Shown: positions 10,584 through 20,303 of the stretch, piece after piece
Layout: each line of letters begins with the position of its first letter
How positions within the stretch are numbered: the stretch's first letter is position 1
Assembly: GCA_036346355.1 (NCBI GenBank)
Contig: CM070583.1
Location: 8,246,001-8,310,000, forward strand
Source of the DNA: Rhipidocladum racemiflorum
Taxonomy: Eukaryota; Streptophyta; Magnoliopsida; Poales; Poaceae
Length of the DNA: 64,000 nucleotides
Direction of reading: 5' to 3'
Program-made: the position numbers and the translations under genes
The notes under the pieces: generated by a model
Databases searched by the model: none
Seen by the model: only the letters and a program-made list of their open reading frames with translations
What the model was told of the DNA's origin: nothing

Positions 10584-11386
10584 ATGTTGCGTTCTTACGC
10601 GAGCGTCTTTTGGCAGATGATGATGAAGAACAACTACGCCGAACGTGAGGGAGGCTATGCCGCCGAGTTGTGGCGTATGCTTCAGTTTCTTGGAGGTTTT
10701 GAGAGACCGCTCTACCGAGGGACTACACTCGTGCAAGCAGGAGAGGTCATAGGATGGGACGTTCGGATCACGATGTATGCCCGAGAGAAGACGAAGTTCA
10801 GCCGCCATTTCCACTTCACTGCTAGGAGGTCTACTTTGAGATGGGAATCTAGGAGGTGTCGCGTCGAGCAATGCAGCAAATCGCTCGCACCTACTCCAGG
10901 GAGCTGGAAGGCATAGTATTCCGTCACCACCCACGCCGAGACAACAGAGCTCAACGGAAGCCGATAGATGATGAGGATGCTACCGTCACTCACTTAGCCA
11001 GATTCGTCGCCGCCCAAGAGGAGCTTATCGAAGACACAGTTCAGGAGTTGAAGAAGGCTCGCGAACAAGTCGAGGAGGAGAAGAAGCACTCAGAGAATGC
11101 TCGTGAGTACGTCACTTATGCTGCGGAAAGAATCGCAGAGCTGGAGACCGCACTGTATGGGCAGGTCCCCGATCCAGTGTTGGAGTTGGAAGCTCCAGAG
11201 ACAGAGGAGGAACCAGAAGAGGCGCCACCTGCACCCGCGCCACAGCCACAGCACCAGCCAGATCCAGAGCCGGAGGAGGACGCCGCGTCGTCAACCACAG
11301 CTGCAGTTGTGGGGCATGGAGATTGTTTCGCGCCGATGCCGCAGCACCCGCCACGAGGAGGCAGTGGAGGTTTTCTCGACGAGTGA
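10584..11386 (+). pseudogene. Upstream open frame of family A (gag N-terminal-like, frameshifted)
   Basis: The first frame (10584 to about 10830) encodes a segment with WRMLQFLGGFE and IGWDVRITMYAREK. A one-base deletion near 10832, visible by comparison with the copy at 20209, shifts it into the frame that continues at 10856-11386. That part is rich in Glu, Lys and Ala with a likely coiled coil (EELIEDTVQELKKAREQVEE) and ends in a proline/glutamate-rich tail. It sits between the primer site and gag. Function is unknown; related Tekay-type elements carry a comparable upstream frame, as does the family B element at 32006. Confidence 0.65.
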
Positions 11387-11666
11387 GCGTAGGTTTTGCT
11401 GTTAGGACTCCTTCGTCGAGTCGCGTCATAGAATAAGAGTCACCCTTAGAGGCGTTAGACTCCTGTGTTAGTCGTTTTGTATTTTCTTTGCTTGCTGAGT
11501 GTGCAGTATGTGTTGCAGGCCCTTAGGCGTTGTAAGCAACCATACCAAGTTATTATTATTAAAAATAAAGCTGGATTTTTAGTTACACTTTTCCCTCGCA
11601 TAAGTTTCCCTACTACTTGTCTATTCTTGTTCCCCCTTATCCCTAAAAACTTGGAGCAATCGATAG

Positions 11667-12845
11667 ATGGTGAACACCCGCGGAAACCTTGGAGGCAACG
11701 GCAGTGGTTCTCGCCCAGCTGGAAACCCCAATGATGGAGCACCTGCACCCCAACCAGCACCGCCAGTTGACATGCAGAATTTTGGAGCTTTTCTTGCTGC
11801 ATAGACTCAGTTGATGCATGCTATGATGCAACAGATGCAGCACGTCACCGCTCAGGCCGCCGCTAATCAAGTCAATCAGGGATAACGCCAGAATTCAAGA
11901 CTATCAGAGTCCATGAGGACTCATCCACCCACTTTCTCCGGGAATGCCAATCCGTTGGAGGCCGATGATTGGTTAAGGTCAATTGAGAGGAAGCTACACA
12001 TTGCTCAATGCATGGGAAATGAGAAAGTACTCTACGCTTCTCATCAGTTGGAAGGGACCGCCGCAGAATGGTGGGAGAACTTCTGCGCCACGCGGGAGAA
12101 CACACAGGACATCACTTGGGAGGAGTTTACCGCCGCGTTTCGCCAGTATCACGTGCCGGAAGGAATTATGGACCTCAAGAAGGAAGAGTTCAGAAAGACC
12201 AAGCAAGGTAACCGGTAGGTGGCCGAATACTGAATAAGTTCACACAGCTTGCACATTACGCACCAAGAGCGTAGCGGCCAGATAAAGCCAGGCAGTCTCG
12301 CTTTATGAAGGGACTTAACTCAGATCGCAGTGGGACTGATCACCCACACCTTTCCAGATTCCCAGGAGCTTGTGAACAAGGCGCTCATTCTTGAGGACAA
12401 GCGCAAGGAACTGGACGACAACAGGAAGCGCAGGATGCAACAACAGGGATCACGTCAGGGAGCGCAGCAACGTTTGAGGGTTGCGCCAAATCAATTTTTC
12501 AGATTCCAGCCACAGAATGCTACAAGGACACGATACAAGACCAAGACCCGTCAATCGAATTTTCGCACCACTCCAGCCGAAACGCCGCTTGAGCAAATAA
12601 CAGGATAGTAAGACGCCGCTACACATGCAACGAGCCAGGGCATTTTCCAACAAATGCCCCAAGAAGACAGCAGGAGTGACCCGATCCGCTTCAATCTGGG
12701 ATCCACACCACCAGACGCCCGCACCAGGAGCCAACCGAGGGACAAAGACAGCCAGAGCCGCACCCTGCATCAGTGGTGAGAGGCCGAGTCAACCATGTCA
12801 CCGCAGAGGCACTCCGAATGCCACGAACGTCGTCTTGGGTAAGTT
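11667..12845 (+). pseudogene. Degenerate gag of family A
   Basis: It probably starts at ATG 11667 (MVNTRGN). The core retrotransposon gag domain is readable at 11913-12218 (PLEADDWLRSIERKL, AAEWWENFCA, FRQYHVPEGIMDLKKEEF). At least four stops interrupt it, several at sites where related elements have glutamine (CAG or CAA changed to TAG or TAA). A zinc-knuckle remnant (YTCNEPGHF...) is readable near 12620 in another frame. The protein would form the virus-like particle in an intact element; here it cannot be made whole. Confidence 0.85.
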
Positions 12846-12859
12846 ACTTGTCAACTCGA

Positions 12860-15800
12860 CTGCAATGCTTTGTTTGACTCTGAAGCTTCGCATTCATTTG
12901 TTTCTCAAGGCTTTGCTGCTAAAAATGATTTGGAGATTGCAAGACTTAAATGCATGCTTTTAGTTCAAACCCTTGGTTTCGAACTCCGAACGAAAGTAGG
13001 ATGTTCTGGGGTAAGAATATTAATAGATGGGATAGAGTTCCTAGCGAACCTTATTATGTTGGAAACCCAGACCTTAGATGTTATTTTGGGAATGGATTGG
13101 TTATCCAAGCACAAGGTTGTGCTGGATTGTGGGCGAAGGATTATCTCAGTTGAAAGCCCGTGTGGAAGGAAAGTGGAATTTCAAGCTACCGCCGTTAGAG
13201 ATGGACAGTTGATGGTTAACAGCGCAAAGGCAATCAGCATAGAAGATGTCTCAGTAGTGAATGAGTATCCAGATGTTTTTCCTGAAGATTTACCTGGTAT
13301 GCCGCCAGACAGAGACATAGAGTTTGTGATAGAGCTTATACCTGGTACAGCGCCAATAGCAAAGAGACCTTACTGGATGTCCACCGAAGAATTGGTAGAG
13401 ATGAAGAAGCAGCTTGAAGAGTTAATGGAGAAAGGATTCATTAGACCGAGCTCGTTGACGTGGGGAGCGCCAGTTCTGTTCGTCAAGAAGAAGGACGGAA
13501 GTTTCAGGATGTGCATTGACTACAGTGCACTCAATGAAGTCACCGTGAAAAATAAGTACCCGCTACCCAGGATCGATGATCTGTTTGATCAGCTGAGAGG
13601 AGCCGGAGTTTTCTCCAAGATTGATCTGAGATCGGGATACCACCAGTTGAAGATCCGATCAGAGTATATTCCGAAGACCGCATTCTCGTCCAGATATGGA
13701 CATTACGAGTTTACAGTTATGTCCTTTGGTTTGACAAATGCGCCAGCCTATTTCATGAATATGATGAACAAGGTGTTCATGGATTATTTGGACAAGTTTG
13801 TTGTTGTGTTCATAGATGATATCTTAGTCTACTCCAAGACAGAGGATGAACATGCAGAGCACTTGAGGCGAGTTTTGGAAAAGCTGAGGGAACAACAACT
13901 CTTCACCAAGTTCAGCAAGTGTGATTTTTGGAAGGACAAGGTGGAATTCCTTGGACATGTAATGACCGCGGAAGGAGTTGGCGTAGATCCAAGCAAGGTA
14001 GAAGCTGTGTTACATTGGGAACAGCCGAAGACCGTGACCCAGATTCGGAGTTTCCTAGGAATGGCAGGTTACTACCGCCGCTTCATTGAAGGCTTTTCGA
14101 CAATTGCGAAACCTCTTACGCAATTGTTGAAAAAGGAGAAGAAGTTTGCATGGACGCTGGAGTGCGAGAAAGGTTTTCAAGAACTAAAGAAGCGATTGAC
14201 ATCAGCGCCGGTGTTGGTTCTACCAGACGTCAATCAAAGCTTCGATATCTATTGTGATGCATCGCGCCAAGGACTTGGATGTGTGCTGATGCAGGATGGA
14301 AAGGTCGTCGCTTATGCATCAAGGCAGTTGAGGCCGCAGGAGGAGAATTATCCGACGCATGACCTAGAGCTAGCTGCCGTAGTGCATGCTTTGAAGTTGT
14401 GGCATCACTATTTGATTGGAAACAGATGTGAAGTATACACGGACCATAAGAGTCTTAAGTACATCTTCACCCAATCAGACCTGAACATGAGGCAGAGGAG
14501 ATGGTTAGAGTTGATCAAGGATTATAATGTTGGAATCCATTACCATCCAGGAAAGGCTAACGTGGTGGCCGATGCCCTGAGTCGAAAAAGCCATACTGTG
14601 AACATGTTGATAGCCAAGAGTCAGGATGAGCTATGTGAGGAATTTCAGAAAATGCAGATTGAAGTAGTACCAGAGGGATTCTTGGCCGCATTAGAAGTAA
14701 AGCCTACCCTGGAGGATCAAATCCGAGAAGGATAGAAGGATGATGTCAAGATCCGCAAGATTAAGTTCAAGATGGAGGAAGGCAAGGCAAAGGACTTCAG
14801 ACTGGACGAGCAAGGCACGTTATGGATGCAGGATAGAATCTGTGTGCCAAACGGGAAGGAGCTGAAGCAGCTGATTCTAGAAGAAGCCCATGACTCCAAG
14901 TATTCCATTCACCCAGGAAGTGCTAAGATGTATCAGGATCTGAAGGAAAGATTCTGGTGGCCGAGCATGAAGCGTGAAATTGCCGAGCATGTTGCGATGT
15001 GCGACATATGTCAGAGAGTCAAGGCAATGCATCAGAGACCAGCAGGATTGCTACAGCCGTTGAAGATACCTGAGTGGAAGTGGGAGGAAATCGGAATGGA
15101 TTTCATTACCGGTTTGCCGAAAACCCAGGGTGGATATGACTCCATATGGGTCATAGTGGATCGCTTGACTAAGGTTGCTCACTTTATTCCCGTAAAGACA
15201 ACCTATTCGGGAGATAAGTTAGCCGAGTTGTACATGACCAGGATCGTCTGTTTGCACGGAGTGCCGAAGAAGATTGTATCGGACAGAGGTACCTAGTTTA
15301 CCTTGAGGTTCTGGAATAAGCCGCATGAAGCCATGGGGACTCGCTTGAATTTCAGTACAGCTTATCACCCGCAGACGGATGGGCAAACCGAAAGAGTTAA
15401 TCAGATTCTAGAGGACATGCTACGAGCTTGTGCATTGGCTTATGCTACCTCTTGGGATAAAAGTCTGCCGTACGCTGAGTTCAGTTACAACAACAGCTAT
15501 CAATCAAGTTTGCAAATGTCACCATTTGAAGCACTATATGGTCGACCTTGTCGAACACCGTTGAACTGGAATGAGACAGGTGAACGCCGTGTCTTTGGGC
15601 CGGACATTCTTCAAGAAGCTGAAGAGCAGATTGCCATGATCTGGGAAAGACTAAAGATAGCACAGTCAAGGCAGAAGAGCTACGCCGATAACCGTTGCCG
15701 AGACCTGAGTTTTGAACCAGAAGATTTCGTGTATCTCAGAGTCACACCACTCAAGGGAGTTAAGAGATTCCATGCCAAAGGAAAACTCGCGCCGCGATAT

Positions 15801-16145
15801 GTTGGACCATTTAAGGTTCTCAGCCGTAGAGGTGAAGTTGCGTACCAGCTGGAGCTACCACAATCACTAGCAGGAGTACATGACGTGTTTCACGTATCCC
15901 AGTTGAAGAAGTGTCTCCGAGTACCTGATGAGCAGACACCGCTGGAGTCAATCGAGCTACCAGAGGATCTGACTTACAAGGAACATCTCGTCAAGATTTT
16001 GGACACCATGGATCGAGAAACGAGAAACAAGTCAACCCGTTTCTGCAGAGTTCAATGGAGCAACCACGTAGAGAGTGAAGCAACTTGGGAGCGCGAGGAG
16101 GATTTGAAGAAAGAGTTTCCAAACCTATTCCTTAGTAAGCCCTGA
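12860..16145 (+). pseudogene. Gypsy pol: protease, RT, RNase H, integrase, chromodomain
   Basis: The first open segment (12870-14735, 621 codons) holds a protease active site altered from the usual DSG to DSE, ILGMDWL (about residues 72-78), RT (about 190-365, FIDDIL at 314-319) and RNase H (Asp463, Glu500, Asp525). A TAG at 14733 then interrupts it. Integrase follows in 14772-15296 with its zinc motif (His40, His47, Cys77, Cys80) and catalytic Asp110 and Asp171. A second TAG at 15297 sits just after SDRGT, and the third catalytic residue (Glu, in TDGQTER) is in 15303-16145. The C terminus carries a chromodomain-like fold (VQWSNHVESEATWE). Both internal stops are TAG where CAG is expected. 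Confidence 0.95.
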
Positions 16146-16167
16146 ATCTCGGGGACGAGATTCTGTT

Positions 16168-16182
16168 AAGGGGGGGGAGGTT
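16168..16182 (+). other. Polypurine tract
   Basis: AAGGGGGGGGAGG lies immediately before the 3' LTR, the position of the plus-strand primer in retrotransposons. The family B element has a similar tract at 35090-35104. Confidence 0.9.
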
Positions 16183-18157
16183 TGTAACACCCCAATTTTT
16201 GCTTTTCATGAATTTAAATAAGATTTGGCACTTTGGTGAATTTTTGGAATTTATTTGGATTTATTTGGAATTTATTTGAATTTATTCCCTTTTGAAATAA
16301 TTAAAGAATTTGATTTTACAAATAAAATTTTGTTGGAAATATTTTATTTGAGTCCAAAATGTTCCAAAATATTTTCTAGAATTTTTCTGAGTGTTTTGCT
16401 ATTTTTAATGAATTAAATGAATTTCTGGAATTAATTTGAATATTTAATCGCTGGAAAAACCGAGTTGGTTTGTACTGTTCCTCCGACCCGGACCCGACCC
16501 GAGCCCGAGTCTGACTCGAGTCCGAGTCCGACTCGAACCCAACCTAACCCTAACCCACTCGACCGTCCGATCAAGATCGAACGGCCGAGATTGAGCCACG
16601 TCGCCAAACCCGAGTCCGACCGAGCCAGCCAAGTCGCCCGAGCCGGACCCGAGCCCAAACCCCGCACCATTGGATCTTGATCCAACGGCTCGCGTTGAGC
16701 CACATCACCCCTCTCCGAGTCCTCGTCGGACTCTGCCGCCGCCCACGTGTGGGCCTCGGTCTCCGCGCTTTTCACGGAAGCCGAGGCCCCTATTTAAAGC
16801 GCCGCCGCCGCCACCGGGTAGCCGACTTCCGTGCGCACCCGTAGCCCTAGCCCACGTCACCTGAGTCGCCGCCGTTTGCCCGCTAGAGCTTGCCGTAGTT
16901 GCACTAAGTCTCCGCCGCGGTTATTCGTCGATTCCGCCGCTGTCCGCCGTCCTCCGCCGCCGTTGAGCCCAGATCCAGAACCGCAAGGACCAGCCGTGTC
17001 GGAGGGGACCTTTCACTTCGCTGGAACCGCGCCCAAACGCCATCGGGCGTGTCGTCGTCCTCGTCTCCGGTGGCCTCTGCTCCGCCGCGCGCCATCGCCA
17101 CCTCGCGAACTCCGTCAGCCGTCCGATCAAGATCCGAGGGCCCAGATTCGTCCACGTCGTCACGGTAAAATCCCACGTTGTAATTTTCAGATCTATTTCC
17201 AACCGTTGGATCTAGATCCAACGGTTTAGATTGTGCCACGTAGCTAGAACCGCACCGTACTAGATCCAATCTCAGCCGTTAGATCTAGATCAAACGGCTA
17301 GGGTTAGCCACGTTGTAACTCTAGAGTTAATCTTGACCGTTCGATCAAGATCGAACGGTCCATACCAGCCGAGCGGTTTTCATAACGCGTTAAGCCAGAT
17401 CCGATCTGGGCCGTCGATTTTCAAATCAACGGCCGAGATCTAGCCACGTGGGCGGAAGTCTGACCGCCGCGGCCACGGTCGTTGTTCGGCCGATCACGAC
17501 GCCACGCGTGTGACGTCGGCGTGGCCGCTGTCGGGCCGCCCAGCCAACCGCACCATGATGTCACGCTGACGTCACGGTGGGGCCCAGCTATCAGCCGTCC
17601 CTCAGCCGTGCGTGATGACGTCACTGCTGACGTCATTCGAGGGGCCACCTGTCAATGAGACACGTGAGCTGTGGACCGGGTCCACGTGGACCGAGCCGCG
17701 CCGTGCGCCTGGTCCATGGACCCAAGGCGACGTGGCGGCTCCCGATTGGTCCACGTGTCATGCTGACGCAATAAATTAATTTCCGAAAAAGAATATAATT
17801 TATTAATTCGAATTATTGATTTCAAAAATGGATTCAAACTTCAAACGCTTATAACTTTTGCGTTTCAACTCCGATTTGAGTGATTCAAATTTCTAAATTT
17901 TCATAAAAATGAGACCTACTCAAATATGAATTTTAATTAATTTTTGATTATGAATATTTCTCTATTTTTATTTAAATAATGTTGTCTTTAAACTTTAAAA
18001 TGTTATAACTTTTGCATTTAAACTCCAAATTTGACGATTCCAGTTTCTAAAAATTCATAAAATTATGCTATCTCTGTTTATGGACTTTATTTGGATGTTT
18101 GGACACTTTTTGTCTACTTTTTATTTATTTATTGCTATTTGCACGCTTTACGAGTAG

Positions 18158-19498
18158 ACGTTGAAGTGCCCGAAGGCTTCGAAGGTGAAGTGTTGACTCA
18201 GGAGCCAGCTCAGGACCAGGAACAAGTACTCTTTGAAGGCAAGTTGTGCTTTGACCATGTTGATCCGATTTTCAAATTATTTTGGTTTAAATTATTGCAT
18301 GCTAGTTTAATTAGAAAATGCTTTATTTAATTACGGGAAATTAGATAAATGCTAAATTGCTGTATGACACCTTGGTTAATTAAATATGTGCCATGACCCC
18401 TTGTCACCCTAGTTGAGGATTAAATAGTTGGACATTATTAAATTGCCAACATGGGAATTTAGATCATTGTAGTATATTGCTTAGACCTGCTACGTGCTCA
18501 TGACATGATTTTGGACAATCAAATGTTAATATTGACTTAATGATATATTGAACCTGTTTTGGAAAGGTATCATGTGTTGTGATGTTGATGGCACGTGGTG
18601 CATGGTAATCAACTGGGGGTTTGATAAATAGTTTTCAACCGGGGCATGTGGCAAGAATGATCGGGTGGGTCAGTTGTGGCACCGGGAATGTTGTTTTGGT
18701 TCTTCGGGTAGTCTTGCCCTGGTCACCCTAAGGACTTAACCTTGCAAGCCTTTGAACTGAGTCAAACGTGCAACCACATGTCTGTAATGGGATGGACCTA
18801 GTTGATTAAGTTGCTAATAACGTACCTGTGAGACCTCAGGATGTTAACTACACTTTTTGTGTAGTTGTACGGGGGAGCGTACCGGGGCTGCGGCCAGCTA
18901 CCCATCTAACAGTGGATTGGCCTAAACTTCGCCTTCGCTAAGGGAAGGGTTAGTGTGCAATCACCGGGGAGGACCACTTGTGCTGTTAGAAGTTTTCGAA
19001 AGACTCTGTTACGGACACTCGCCTTTGTGGTGTTTGGTTGTATCTTGTGGGTAAAGTGCATAACCTATGCAGATTGTAAAATCTATTCGAATAGCCGTGT
19101 CCGCGTTATTGGACATTGCTCGGGAATTACAGTCAAGGGTTAGACTTTCTCGAAAATAACTTGGACTTGGAAGGTTTGGTTTGGTTTAATAATGATGTTG
19201 ATGGAAATGTGGATTAGAATTGGGAAAGATGTTTATTTAATTGCTGGAAAAGTTATTGCTCTTAAACATGTTTCTACTGCTTTTGAATCTACTTATGTTA
19301 CTTGTCAAGATGCTGTTTTATTGCAAATATACCCTGAGCTACTCCTTTGTACTAAGCCATGCATGTAGTATATTAGCTTGCATTCTGTGCATGACTTGCT
19401 GAGTACCAAGTACTCACCCTTGCCACAATACAACACCAGTTGAAGAAGAGTCTACACCAGCTTTGGAGGAGGAGCTCCAAGAGGAACCGTCTAATTAG
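18158..19498 (+). other. Putative two-exon acidic mini-gene in the LTR
   Basis: Exon a (18158-18238, 81 nt) follows a GTAG acceptor and reads an acidic peptide (DVEVPEGFEGEV...). It ends in phase 1 at AG|GCAAGT, the consensus of GC-AG introns. Exon b (19440-19498) follows AACACCAG, continues in the same phase with VEEESTPALEEELQEEPSN and meets a stop at 19496. The intron between is about 1.2 kb. The same exon lengths and phases occur in the solo LTR (25989-26069, 27253-27311), and diverged versions occur in families C and G. No ATG was found upstream in frame, so coding status is open. Confidence 0.5.
19400..19416 (+). promoter_or_regulatory. Conserved intron hairpin before exon b
   Basis: TGAGTAC, loop CAA, GTACTCA: a perfect 7-bp stem ending 23 nt before the proposed acceptor. 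Equivalent hairpins with different loops lie at the same relative place in every LTR family in the window. Confidence 0.7.
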
Positions 19499-19784
19499 GG
19501 AGCGAGCCCGATCGATTGCCTGTGGTATACTGAATGGCGCCACGAAGTTATCTTATTTTCCGCTGCAGTTATTTCTCTCTTATTGAGTTTTCGCCCTGCG
19601 TGGCATATATTTGTAACTTGACCATAAGGTCGAGCAACCCGTTTGGTTAACTATTTAACGTACCTTATTATTTCGTTGAGTATGATTGTGATATTCACCA
19701 ATGTTGAGACTGTGTGCACTAGCGCGTTCCTGGACTAGTGCTGAATACACAGAGGGTCCGGATTTGCAAATTCGGGTCCCGACA

Positions 19785-20303
19785 GAAGGTATCGAGGCAT
19801 CTTATTTGTAGGCTCACCCATAGTTAGATTTGTCGTAGTGAGGATAAAACCTATTTTCTAAAGATAAAACTTGTCAAGATAATAAATGAATTCTCGACTT
19901 ACCCCTTTCTTCCTTGTTCATACCCTTGCTGAGTTCTTTTCATCTTCCACATTGATTTTAAAATGTTGCGTTCTTACGCGAGCATCTTTTGGCAGATGAT
20001 GATGAAGAACAACTACGCCGAGCGTGAGGGAGGCTATGCCGCCGAGTTGTGGCGTATGCTTCAGTTTCTTGGAGGTTTTGAGAGAACGCTCTACCGAGGG
20101 ACTACACTCGTGCAAGCAGGAGAGGTCATAGGATGGGTCATTCGAATCACGGTGTATGCCCGAGAGAAGACGAAGTTCAGCCGCCCTTTCCACTTCACCG
20201 CTAGGAGGTCTACCTTTGAGATGGGAATCCAGGAGGTGTCGCGTCGAGCAATGCAGCAGATCGTTCGCACCTACTCCAGGGAGCTGGAAGGCACAATATT
20301 TTC
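19785..20303 (+). pseudogene. Second, truncated family A internal region
   Basis: The leader and the start of the upstream frame are repeated after the 3' LTR, matching 10403-10910. The primer site is damaged. The frame at 19963 is intact where the first copy has a frameshift (FEMGIQEVSRRAMQQIVRTY). Similarity ends near 20303 at the junction with a different LTR. Confidence 0.85.

Larger units (their letters stand above)
16183..19784 (+). repeat. 3' LTR of family A
   Basis: It has the same architecture as the 5' LTR. TATTTAAA is at 16791, the small acidic exon at 18158-18238 has an intact AG|GCAAGT donor, the second palindrome (CTATTCGAATAG) is at 19083-19094 while the first is mutated, the hairpin is at 19400-19416 and the second acidic exon at 19440-19498. 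It ends CGGGTCCCGACA. Confidence 0.93.
6811..20303 (+). mobile_element. Tekay-type Ty3/gypsy retrotransposon, family A, plus tandem partial copy
   Basis: The order is LTR 6816-10402, primer site 10407-10419, gag-like frames, pol, polypurine tract, LTR 16183-19784, then a second copy of the leader and gag start (19785-20303). The LTRs (3587 and 3602 bp) are closely similar, so insertion is fairly recent, yet every coding part carries stops. The sequence after the second LTR is internal element sequence rather than a target duplication. The block is therefore LTR-internal-LTR-internal, probably from unequal recombination between copies. Confidence 0.93.
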
